From contig JAITLD010000018.1 of NCBI GenBank assembly GCA_031278055.1, positions 1 to 6,440 on the forward strand: 6,440 nt of DNA. The letters run 5' to 3'. The DNA comes from Rickettsiales bacterium (GTDB lineage Bacteria > Pseudomonadota > Alphaproteobacteria > Rs-D84). The notes beneath the pieces are model-generated. The model worked only from the letters and a program-made list of their open reading frames with translations. It did no database searches and was not told where the DNA came from. The translations under genes were made by a program, and so were the position numbers. How positions within the stretch are numbered: position 1 is the stretch's first letter; each line of letters starts with the position of its first letter. Positions 1-5,152 of this stretch are shown here, one piece after another.

Positions 1-9
1 ATAAATCGC

Positions 10-38
10 TGGACATAAAATCGTCCATGTTATATTAT
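10..38 (+). promoter_or_regulatory. Predicted murA promoter
   Basis: TGGACA at 10-15 and TATTAT at 33-38 are each one base off the sigma-70 consensus and are 17 bp apart. An overlapping extended -10, TGTTATATT, lies at 28-36. Transcription would start near 45, leaving a leader of about a dozen bases with no Shine-Dalgarno. A short inverted repeat (TGGAC at 10-14, GTCCA at 23-27) overlaps the -35. Confidence 0.55.
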
Positions 39-55
39 TTATCATCCGAAAAAAA

Positions 56-1420
56 ATGAACGACATTTTCATTCCCAATTTCATTGAAATAAATGGCGGC
101 AAGCCGCTTGTTGAAGACGCAACCGTGCAAATTTCCGGCGCGAAGAACGAAGTTTTGGGCGCAATGTGCGCCGCAATTCTTACCGATCAAATCGTAGAAT
201 TTAACAATGTTCCTCATATTACAGACGTCATTGATTTATGTGAAATTATGCGGAAAATAGGGATTTATATCGACTATTTTCCTGAAAGGAAATATTTGAA
301 AATTCGCGCAAAACGGATAATTTCAAATACTTTACCAGCCGAGGCGCTGAAATTTCGCGCCTCGTATTACATATGGGGCGCGTTAATGGCCCGATTCTCG
401 AAAACGCGCGAATTTCGATCGCTCAAAATTCAAATTCCAGGTGGATGCGAATTCGGAGGGGCGCGGGCGATTGACTATCACATAGATTTATTGAAAAACA
501 TTTTTGGAACAGATTTGATAGAATCTTCCGACAGTCTGGAATTCGTATTACCGAAACACTTCGATGCATCCGAAATGCCGATTTATTCCACACGACAAGT
601 TTCGCACGGCGCAACCTTTCATTGGCTGTTATCCGCCGCATTATCGCCAGACTTAAAGATGATTTATAATGCGTCATTAGAACCGGAAGTCCCGCATTTA
701 TTGGGAATTCTAAACAGAATGGGGGCCGATATTCGCGGCACGAACACGACGGCGATAACAAATTTCGGATTCAACGGCAAACTGCTTTCCGGCGGAACCT
801 TTGATATTTTACCGGACAGGATGGAGACCGGATTCTATGCGCTTTTAGCTATGGCCTTGAAGTCGCGTATAAAATTAATCGGAACAAATATAGAATCATG
901 CAGACCATGGCTGAATTCAATCATAGATATTGTCGGCGCGGGACGGTGCAATCTTGGGAACGATTTTATGTTTTTCGATTTCCAAAATCTTCAAGATTTC
1001 AATGGACGCAATTTCATAATGTCGCCAATTCCAGGAAAAGAAACCGATATGCAACAAATATTAACGCCAATTTTGGCGACGGCCCGCAGTCAATCAAAAA
1101 TTTATGATCCAATTTGGCCCGGCCGAACAAGTCATCTTCCAGAAATGGCTAAATTCGGGATAAAATCTAAAGCCCGGACAATAGAAATTAATAATTCGGT
1201 TGCCCCGCAGGCTATAGAAATCACAATTTTCCCATCCAAAATAAAATCGGCTGAAACATCGGGAATGGATCTGCGCGGCACGGCCGGCTTAATTATTTGC
1301 GCGGCGATTGCCCGCGGAGTATCGCGGATAAACAACCCTAAATTCGCACTGCGCGGATATCCAAACCTGATTGAAAACCTAAAAAATATCGGGATCGACG
1401 TGAAAGTTCCTTCGATATAA
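56..1420 (+). CDS. murA: MurA-family UDP-N-acetylglucosamine 1-carboxyvinyltransferase (divergent)
   Basis: Cytoplasmic enolpyruvyl transferase of the EPSP synthase/MurA fold. MurA moves enolpyruvate from PEP to UDP-GlcNAc, the first committed step of peptidoglycan synthesis. Seen in the sequence: SGAKN at 28-32 (the Lys/Asn pair equivalent to E. coli K22/N23), RAS at 101-103, PGGC at 128-131 (C131 equals the PEP- and fosfomycin-binding Cys115), LPDRMETG at 252-259, ETDMQ at 329-333 (D331 equals catalytic D305), DLRGTAG at 405-411, and RGY at 433-435 (R433 equals R397). All key residues are therefore kept. Odd points: it is 454 residues against about 420 usually, there is an insertion before PGGC, the loop reads CEFGGARAID with one extra Gly compared with the usual CxIGARPVD, and Gly35 replaces the usual Pro in SGAKNxxLP. 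The ATG at 56 follows a good promoter but no Shine-Dalgarno. It could be the sole MurA, a second paralogue, or a related enolpyruvyl transferase; the family call is strong, the exact substrate less so. Confidence 0.85.
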   Translation: MNDIFIPNFIEINGGKPLVEDATVQISGAKNEVLGAMCAAILTDQIVEFNNVPHITDVIDLCEIMRKIGIYIDYFPERKYLKIRAKRIISNTLPAEALKFRASYYIWGALMARFSKTREFRSLKIQIPGGCEFGGARAIDYHIDLLKNIFGTDLIESSDSLEFVLPKHFDASEMPIYSTRQVSHGATFHWLLSAALSPDLKMIYNASLEPEVPHLLGILNRMGADIRGTNTTAITNFGFNGKLLSGGTFDILPDRMETGFYALLAMALKSRIKLIGTNIESCRPWLNSIIDIVGAGRCNLGNDFMFFDFQNLQDFNGRNFIMSPIPGKETDMQQILTPILATARSQSKIYDPIWPGRTSHLPEMAKFGIKSKARTIEINNSVAPQAIEITIFPSKIKSAETSGMDLRGTAGLIICAAIARGVSRINNPKFALRGYPNLIENLKNIGIDVKVPSI

Positions 1421-1436
1421 AAAGCAAGCGATTATG

Positions 1437-2231
1437 CTAATATTGCGCTGTCGGCAAATCGGCAGTGTTTATTATTGGAATTGACTGACCGGCACTGTTT
1501 TCGGATACGTCCTGTATCGCCGTCAATGATCCAGCGCCAACAATGGCCGGTCTATCTGATAAATCATCATAGCTGCCACTAGTCGCAACCAATGATAAAT
1601 CGGATGGTTGGACTGCCGTATCCGCCTTGGACAGCGAATCGACTATTACGGCCGCTAAATCAGCCGACGACACGGAATTCTTAAATGCCATAGTCCCAAA
1701 ATTTTCACCTTTGGTATTTATCGCCTGTTCAATGGCTATTTTCACCGCACCGCTGGTTATTAAATTTCCGGATGAAGTGGTTACGACTGTATCAATACCG
1801 CGCGACCCAAGTTTTCCATCAACGGCGGTGTACGTAACGATATCGCCGGCATTGCCCCCAACTAAATCTTGTTTTGATTGCAAAATATCGGACAGTTCCG
1901 CAGATGACACACCGTTCCACCCGCTCTGGATCAGATCTGCCGCCCGCGCTTCTAAACTGCCAAGCTGTTTTTCAAAAGTCTCTGTTCGTTTTTCCAAATC
2001 GGTTAGATTCAGATTAGTATCTGAAGAATATGGCTTGGCTATATTATTACTCTGCGTCGCACCGATAGAAGCGGGTTTACTAGTTATATTATCCTTATTC
2101 TTTATAAAACTGCCTATTGAAAATCTGGCGGGAAGAGTTTTACCCTTTGACTTTATCGTGCTGAATGTGCCAGCCGCATGCAACGCTGCCACCGATAACA
2201 TAGATAACAAAAATAAACCTATTTTTTTCAC
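1437..2231 (-). CDS. Secreted protein with phage tail-fibre-like modules
   Basis: A 264-residue exported protein of unknown function. Residues 1-19 form a Sec signal peptide: KK, then the hydrophobic GLFLLSMLSVAAL, then likely cleavage in ALHA-AG. Residues 75-102 are a heptad-like helix (DLEKRTETFEKQLGSLEARA) that could trimerise. Residues 108-264 are built from motifs known in phage tail fibres and related surface proteins: VSSAELSDILQSKQDLV (108-123), GNLITSGAVKIAIEQA (155-170), GTMAFKNSVSSADL (179-192), LSKADTAVQPSDL (200-212) and VATSGSYDDLSDRPAI (215-230). The VSSAxL...SK motif occurs twice. There is no transmembrane anchor and no recognised enzyme domain. The start is GTG at 2231, the only start that keeps the whole signal peptide; an in-frame TAA lies at 2258-2256. 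An extended -10 ends 10 bp before it and there is no real Shine-Dalgarno. It is downstream of gpmI with a 48 bp gap but has its own promoter. An extracellular or periplasmic fibrous adhesin is a reasonable guess and no more. Confidence 0.75.
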   Translation of the reverse strand: MKKIGLFLLSMLSVAALHAAGTFSTIKSKGKTLPARFSIGSFIKNKDNITSKPASIGATQSNNIAKPYSSDTNLNLTDLEKRTETFEKQLGSLEARAADLIQSGWNGVSSAELSDILQSKQDLVGGNAGDIVTYTAVDGKLGSRGIDTVVTTSSGNLITSGAVKIAIEQAINTKGENFGTMAFKNSVSSADLAAVIVDSLSKADTAVQPSDLSLVATSGSYDDLSDRPAIVGAGSLTAIQDVSENSAGQSIPIINTADLPTAQY

Positions 2232-2241
2232 TTCTATGAAA

Positions 2242-2250
2242 ATTATACCA
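2242..2250 (-). promoter_or_regulatory. Extended -10 promoter for the tail-fibre-like secreted gene
   Basis: On the minus strand TGGTATAAT is a perfect extended -10 (TGnTATAAT). No good -35 is visible upstream, only T-rich sequence, which extended -10 promoters tolerate. Transcription would begin near 2235, only a few bases before the GTG at 2231, giving an essentially leaderless message. Confidence 0.55.
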
Positions 2251-2279
2251 CAAAATTAATATTGAAAAAAATCGTTTTA

Positions 2280-3719
2280 TCATATCAATGATTGCGACAT
2301 TTCGCGCGGACGATGTATGCCTAGAAGTTTCAGCATTGTCGGCGCAATGTTTGCCAATCCGGCACCTCGCAACCGTCGGAGACGTAACCTCTGATCGGAA
2401 ACCAAAATAAACGGCACTGGGTTTGTTGTATGCGCCGTCCATTTACGGCCGCGCCAATCTGCCATTTTTTCCGCATTTCCGTGATCGGCTGTAATCAAAA
2501 TAGTTCCGCCAAGCTTCAACACAACTGGCACAATTCTGGCAAGACATTTATCAAGCGCTTCCATTGCGCGAATCGTCGCGGGCTTGTTTCCCGTGTGGCC
2601 AACCATATCCCCATTTGCGTAATTCATTATCACAACTTGAAAATGATTAATATTTTTTAAAAATTCCCTCGTTATCTGTGGCGCAGACATTTCCGGTTTC
2701 ATATCAAATGTTGCAACCGATGGGCTCGGAACCAAAATCTTTTTTTCCAATGGGTAATCGACCATCCGCTCCGAATCGAAAAAATACGTCACATGATTGT
2801 ATTTTTCAGTTTCCGCCAGACGCAACTGAGACAAATCATTTTTTGCCAACACATCTCCCAACGTGTTTTTAATTGGAGTATTAGAGAGCAGGGCGGGACA
2901 ATATTTGTCCAACCCTCTACCATATTGAGAGAAGCACAAAATCCGCCGGTGTCCGGACTTTACCAGCAATTTCAGGAATTGATACGAACGATCGGCACGA
3001 TAATTAAAGAATAAAACACCGTCGTTTTTAGTAAGCGGCGGGGCAGCGAATCGAACGGGTTTTATGAATTCGTCCGTTATTCTATCGCGATATGACCTCT
3101 GTATAACCTGTTCAATTGTATTTTTATTTTCGTGACCGCGGGCACCGATGATCGCGCGGAAAGCAAGTCTAGTCCGGTCCCAATTATTGTTTCTATCCAT
3201 TGCGTAATACCGCCCTGATATGCTGCCGAAGATAACATTGCGCCCCAACGCACGACGGATTTTGCGGACATAGAGCAGGGCAGATTTCGGATCCACATCG
3301 CGACCATCTGAAATAAAATGCCATACAATTTGATGGCCGCGACGAACTATAACTTTGGCGACCTTCAATGCATCATTCAAATCGGAATGAACACGACCAT
3401 CGGACGCAAGTCCTATAAAATGCACATACCTATGGACAGAACGGACGAATTTTTCAAGCGGCCTATTGCGTTTAAGGTTTTCCAATTGGAATCGCAGCAG
3501 GAACTGACTGACAACTCTGCCGACTCCCATCGCGATATGCCCGACCTCGCTGTTCCCCATCGTTCCGCGCGGCAATCCGACAGCATGACCCGACGCGCGG
3601 AGCAACATGTTCGGATATTTCGAAAGCAAGCTGTCGAAAAACGGCGTCTTCGCCAGCTTTACCGCATTATTTTTCTTGCCGGGCGCGACCCCGACCCCAT
3701 CCAAAATACATAATACCAA
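2280..3719 (-). CDS. gpmI: 2,3-bisphosphoglycerate-independent phosphoglycerate mutase
   Basis: Cytosolic glycolytic/gluconeogenic enzyme interconverting 3- and 2-phosphoglycerate through a phosphoserine intermediate with two metal ions (alkaline phosphatase superfamily). Numbered from the TTG: ILDGVG at 5-10 (metal ligand D7), MGNSEVGH at 54-61 (phosphoserine S57), SDGRVHS at 106-112 (H111), SDGRD at 137-141, SGRYYAMDR at 168-176, RADR at 241-244, ETEKY at 303-307, YANGDMVGHTG at 367-377 (D371, H375), TADHGNAEKM at 410-419 (D412, H413) and AHTTNPVPF at 429-437 (H430). All catalytic and metal positions are kept. Length is 479 against about 510, with a short C-terminus. SDGRVHSD replaces the usual SDGGVHSH. 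Start problem: the TTG at 3719 lies 16 nt from the GAGGA Shine-Dalgarno, whereas an in-frame ATC at 3728 lies 7 nt away and would restore the usual KP before the first strand (xKPLVLCILDG). The TTG is given as the conservative boundary. A promoter overlaps the end of the upstream PAP2 gene. Confidence 0.96.
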   Translation of the reverse strand: MVLCILDGVGVAPGKKNNAVKLAKTPFFDSLLSKYPNMLLRASGHAVGLPRGTMGNSEVGHIAMGVGRVVSQFLLRFQLENLKRNRPLEKFVRSVHRYVHFIGLASDGRVHSDLNDALKVAKVIVRRGHQIVWHFISDGRDVDPKSALLYVRKIRRALGRNVIFGSISGRYYAMDRNNNWDRTRLAFRAIIGARGHENKNTIEQVIQRSYRDRITDEFIKPVRFAAPPLTKNDGVLFFNYRADRSYQFLKLLVKSGHRRILCFSQYGRGLDKYCPALLSNTPIKNTLGDVLAKNDLSQLRLAETEKYNHVTYFFDSERMVDYPLEKKILVPSPSVATFDMKPEMSAPQITREFLKNINHFQVVIMNYANGDMVGHTGNKPATIRAMEALDKCLARIVPVVLKLGGTILITADHGNAEKMADWRGRKWTAHTTNPVPFILVSDQRLRLRRLRGAGLANIAPTMLKLLGIHRPREMSQSLI

Positions 3720-3735
3720 TGGTTTGATTTTTATT

Positions 3736-3755
3736 TCCTCTTATCTAAAAGAGGA
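3736..3755 (-). promoter_or_regulatory. gpmI Shine-Dalgarno inside a short hairpin
   Basis: On the minus strand TCCTCTT (3755-3749) and AAGAGGA (3742-3736) form a perfect 7 bp stem around a 6-nt loop. The 3' arm is the gpmI Shine-Dalgarno (GAGGA, 3740-3736), followed 7 nt later by an ATC and 16 nt later by the TTG. The 5' arm lies between the -10 and the expected start of the gpmI promoter, so the stem can form only in RNA that reads through from PAP2. No U-run follows it, so it is not a terminator. Confidence 0.5.
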
Positions 3756-3784
3756 TTATATCAGAAAAGAAAATTAAAATCCAA
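3755..3784 (-). promoter_or_regulatory. Predicted gpmI promoter overlapping the PAP2 stop codon
   Basis: On the minus strand TGATATAAT (3763-3755) is an extended -10 with a perfect TATAAT; its TGA is also the stop codon of the PAP2 gene. A partial -35, TTGGAT (3784-3779), is 18 bp upstream. Transcription would begin near 3748, giving a leader of about 20 nt that contains the GAGGA Shine-Dalgarno. gpmI can thus be transcribed separately from PAP2. Confidence 0.55.
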
Positions 3785-4282
3785 CTGGACCCCGTTCGGC
3801 CCTATGGATAACACCATAGGAGTTTTCTCATCGACAATCATCCATGTCCAAATGCCTGCAATCACGGCACCGCCCACGACATCATCCAAATAATGCCATC
3901 TTGATTGAATTCGCGAAAAGCCTGTGAATGCGGATAACATATACGGAATTAAAGCGCGACGCCATCCATACCGCCTGTGAATAAACATGGCGCCTGAAAA
4001 GGCAGAGGAAGCATGTCCTGACGGAAAACCATTTGCCATGCCATTTGGACGACGACGAGCAATGGCTTTTTGCAAGCCTGAAACAGTTATCTGGGCGCCA
4101 GCATAAGAAAAAGCGAACTGTTTTGTTCCATTCCAATCCGATTCGGACATTGATAGCCCAAGCGCGTATGCCGGTACTCCAACTGCCATCACATCACCGA
4201 GTTTTGTGATAATCTCAGCAGCTTTCAAGGGAAATACAGACAGAATGGCACCCGCAAGAAGCAGAAATATTTTCCATCCCAT
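3761..4282 (-). CDS. PAP2-family phosphatase (lipid or polyprenyl phosphate phosphatase type)
   Basis: A 173-residue PAP2 superfamily acid phosphatase, probably acting on the periplasmic face of the membrane on a lipid phosphate or undecaprenyl pyrophosphate; the substrate cannot be told from sequence. All three signature motifs are present: KAIARRRP at 72-79 (one residue shorter than the K-x6-RP consensus), PSGH at 87-90 (His90 as acid/base), and SR-x5-H-x3-D at 123-134 (His130 as nucleophile, paired with Asp134). Residues 1-21 (MGWKIFLLLAGAILSVFPLK, then A) look like a signal peptide, and a hydrophobic segment lies around 135-150. The protein ends in alternating hydrophobics with a final Phe (VQLDFNFLF), a strand-like tail of unknown meaning. 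I chose the ATG at 4282 rather than a TTG at 4348 because the promoter lies between them and the ATG directly precedes the signal peptide. No Shine-Dalgarno is visible, so a leaderless message is likely. Its TGA stop overlaps the gpmI promoter. Confidence 0.88.
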   Translation of the reverse strand: MGWKIFLLLAGAILSVFPLKAAEIITKLGDVMAVGVPAYALGLSMSESDWNGTKQFAFSYAGAQITVSGLQKAIARRRPNGMANGFPSGHASSAFSGAMFIHRRYGWRRALIPYMLSAFTGFSRIQSRWHYLDDVVGGAVIAGIWTWMIVDEKTPMVLSIGPNGVQLDFNFLF

Positions 4283-4285
4283 ACT

Positions 4286-4318
4286 ATTGACAATAGCAAC
4301 AAAATCCCTATTGTCAAT
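4286..4318 (-). promoter_or_regulatory. PAP2 promoter embedded in a perfect 11-bp inverted repeat (candidate operator)
   Basis: ATTGACAATAG (4286-4296) and CTATTGTCAAT (4308-4318) are exact reverse complements 11 bp apart. Within each arm ATTGWCAAT is itself a 9-bp palindrome, so there are two like half-sites with centres 24 bp apart. On the minus strand one arm supplies a perfect -35, TTGACA (4317-4312), and the other the -10, TATTGT (4295-4290), with a 16-bp spacer and an extended TG. The ATG follows 7 bp after the -10. A dimeric regulator binding both arms would cover the whole promoter. Confidence 0.55.
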
Positions 4319-4378
4319 CAAATTAAAATCCGTCAAAAAAACTCGCAAATTAAAATTTAGAACTGCATGGAAAATAAA

Positions 4379-4408
4379 AACAAAGGTCTGGCTAGCCAGA
4401 CCTTTGTT
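4379..4408 (-). terminator. Strong intrinsic terminator upstream of PAP2
   Basis: A 30-bp perfect palindrome: 13-bp arms (AACAAAGGTCTGG and its complement) around a CTAG loop. On the minus strand it runs into TTTATTTTCC, giving a U-rich tail. The plus-strand tail (TTTGTTCTTCT) is weaker, so the main direction is minus. No confirmed gene ends just upstream of it on the minus strand except the short frame at 4469-4416, so it either ends that transcript or backs up the mliC terminator. Confidence 0.75.
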
Positions 4409-4415
4409 CTTCTAC

Positions 4416-4469
4416 CTATAATACAAAACTATACATAATTTCCATTATACGCTTTATAATTTTTACCAT
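4416..4469 (-). CDS. Possible 17-residue hydrophobic/basic peptide
   Basis: A very short frame, MVKIIKRIMEIMYSFVL, that I do not recognise. Support: AAGGGA lies 5 nt before the ATG (minus strand), and a strong minus-strand terminator begins 8 bp after the stop, as expected for a short transcript. The peptide would be a small cationic amphipathic helix, the sort of sequence seen in membrane-active peptides, but this is inference. No good promoter is visible; TTGATC (4515-4510) with a weak AT-rich -10 is the best candidate. AT-rich DNA gives such frames by chance, so this is a candidate only. Confidence 0.25.
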   Translation of the reverse strand: MVKIIKRIMEIMYSFVL

Positions 4470-4503
4470 TATTTTCCCTTTAATTTAATTAAAAGGTGTA
4501 AAA

Positions 4504-4599
4504 ATGAATGATCAAAAAATCTCTTCCGCTGTCCTTGCGGCGAAAACAATCAAGGAATATCTTAATTTTGCTACTGCTGTTAGATTAAAGGTAAGTTAA
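4504..4599 (+). CDS. Possible 31-residue peptide, divergent from the 17-residue frame
   Basis: The frame begins MNDQKISSAVLAAKTIKEYL and ends LNFATAVRLKVS, a mostly helical peptide with no signal sequence and no family I recognise. Support: AGGTG (4494-4498) lies 5 nt before the ATG, and TATAAT lies at 4455-4460 with only a weak -35. It ends 40 bp before the next short frame, with no T-run terminator after it. It could be a small protein, the 5' remnant of a decayed gene, or chance. Confidence 0.3.
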   Translation: MNDQKISSAVLAAKTIKEYLNFATAVRLKVS

Positions 4600-4688
4600 A
4601 TATCTTTATAGTTAAAATGATGCGCAGGAACGCGTCTATATGAACAAATGCGAAGCATTTGACTATTCCCAGTGCCTGAAAAAATGTT

Positions 4689-4724
4689 CGAAAGACCGCG
4701 CGCGGGGGCGCGCGGTGTCTTTCG
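4689..4724 (-). terminator. GC-rich intrinsic terminator after the MliC-like lipoprotein gene
   Basis: CGAAAGAC+CGCGCGC (4689-4703) pairs with GCGCGCG+GTCTTTCG (4708-4724). This gives a 15-bp stem with a 2-nt bulge (GT, 4715-4716) and a 4-nt loop. On the minus strand it is followed by AACATTTTTTC. It lies about 40 bp past the lipoprotein stop, as expected for the end of a tadA-mliC transcript. The plus-strand side has no T-run. Confidence 0.7.
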
Positions 4725-4766
4725 TCATGCTATGATTGGATAAACTATATCACTTTTGTTGCATTA

Positions 4767-5090
4767 TTATTTTGCTGATGGTTTACAAGAAATAAGTTTT
4801 CCATCATTCAACCCTAGTGACCAATCCTTTCCTTTATTCCAAAGCACTGCGGTAACCGCCGCTCCGCGACCTTCGTATTTTGCACCACTAGCGGAAATCA
4901 CACTATGCATCGTTATCTTTTCACCATTTATTATAACTTGTAAAGTATCTCTATCCGATGAACCAAGTTCAACCGTGACGTTATAACCATTGCAGTTTAA
5001 TGCTACTTTCTCTGATTTTGGCGCGTTGCTTCCATCGCATGCCGTCAACACCAGCAAAGTTACCATTATTCTCGATAGTCTCATTTTCAT
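4767..5090 (-). CDS. MliC-like lysozyme-inhibitor lipoprotein
   Basis: A 107-residue lipoprotein resembling the MliC family (membrane-bound inhibitors of C-type lysozyme), which shield peptidoglycan from host lysozyme in the periplasm. Seen: an N-terminal signal with lipobox LTAC (15-18, acylated Cys18), then a small all-beta domain with ALNCNGYNVTVEL (30-42), the family hallmark SASGAKYEG (66-74; the Ser reaches into the lysozyme active site in known MliC structures), LWNKGKDWSL (83-92) and a final ISC (100-102). Cys33 and Cys102 are placed to form a disulphide. Asp follows Cys18, which by the E. coli Lol rule would favour inner-membrane retention; whether that rule holds here is unknown. 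The ATG at 5090 has a good Shine-Dalgarno (GGAGAA, 5100-5095), unlike several neighbours. It lies 62 bp after tadA on the same strand, with no terminator between and no clear promoter, so co-transcription with tadA is likely. Confidence 0.82.
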   Translation of the reverse strand: MKMRLSRIMVTLLVLTACDGSNAPKSEKVALNCNGYNVTVELGSSDRDTLQVIINGEKITMHSVISASGAKYEGRGAAVTAVLWNKGKDWSLGLNDGKLISCKPSAK

Positions 5091-5094
5091 TTTT

Positions 5095-5100
5095 TTCTCC
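5095..5100 (-). promoter_or_regulatory. Shine-Dalgarno of the MliC-like gene
   Basis: GGAGAA on the minus strand followed by AAAA and then ATG. It fixes the start at 5090 rather than at the second ATG two codons later. Confidence 0.7.
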
Positions 5101-5152
5101 TATTTTTTCTAGTTTATTTATTTTATTGTTTTTTTTTTGACAGTTTTAGACT

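Larger units (their letters stand above)
4409..4766. other. Gene-poor stretch of about 360 bp
   Basis: No long coding region is present. Contents: the two short divergent frames (4469-4416 minus, 4504-4599 plus) with only 34 bp between their ATGs; a 7-bp perfect hairpin with a GAA triloop (CAAATGC 4645-4651, GCATTTG 4655-4661); and the GC-rich mliC terminator at 4689-4724. I looked for tRNA, SRP RNA and tmRNA signatures on both strands and saw none. A small RNA or the remains of a decayed gene cannot be excluded. Confidence 0.5.

Noticed and set aside
423..761. A 112-codon minus-strand open frame inside murA, and similar frames opposite gpmI (for example 3318-3713).
   Set aside because: They are shadows of well-supported genes, with no family resemblance and no start signals.
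1421..1436. Looked for a terminator between the convergent murA and tail-fibre-like genes.
   Set aside because: Only 16 bp separate the stop codons and no stem or T-run is present. Transcripts may overlap or end inside the opposite gene.
1627..2259. A 210-codon open frame on the plus strand opposite the tail-fibre-like gene.
   Set aside because: It is antisense to a gene with a signal peptide and recognisable modules; the translated product resembles nothing and has no ribosome site.
4283..4348. A 22-residue N-terminal extension of PAP2 from a TTG at 4348.
   Set aside because: It would place the -35, -10 and inverted repeat inside the coding region and put charged sequence ahead of a clean signal peptide. 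The ATG at 4282 is preferred.
4379..4408. The 30-bp perfect palindrome considered as a recombination or attachment site or operator.
   Set aside because: A T-rich tail follows it on the minus strand and the GGTCTGG/CCAGACC stem is a standard terminator shape; no integrase or repeat copy is nearby.
4640..4735. A 31-residue Cys-containing plus-strand frame (MNKCEAFDYSQCLKKCSKD...) with AGGAA 9 nt upstream.
   Set aside because: A third of it is the GC-rich mliC terminator stem read as codons (DRARGRAVSF). Its start overlaps another hairpin, and no promoter is visible. Probably chance, though three Cys in 16 residues is noted.
4409..4766. Considered tRNA, tmRNA (including the two-piece alphaproteobacterial form) and SRP RNA in the gene-poor stretch.
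   Set aside because: No T-arm GTTCGAATC, CCA end, tag reading frame of the usual ANDN type or GGAAGCAGCC SRP motif is present on either strand.
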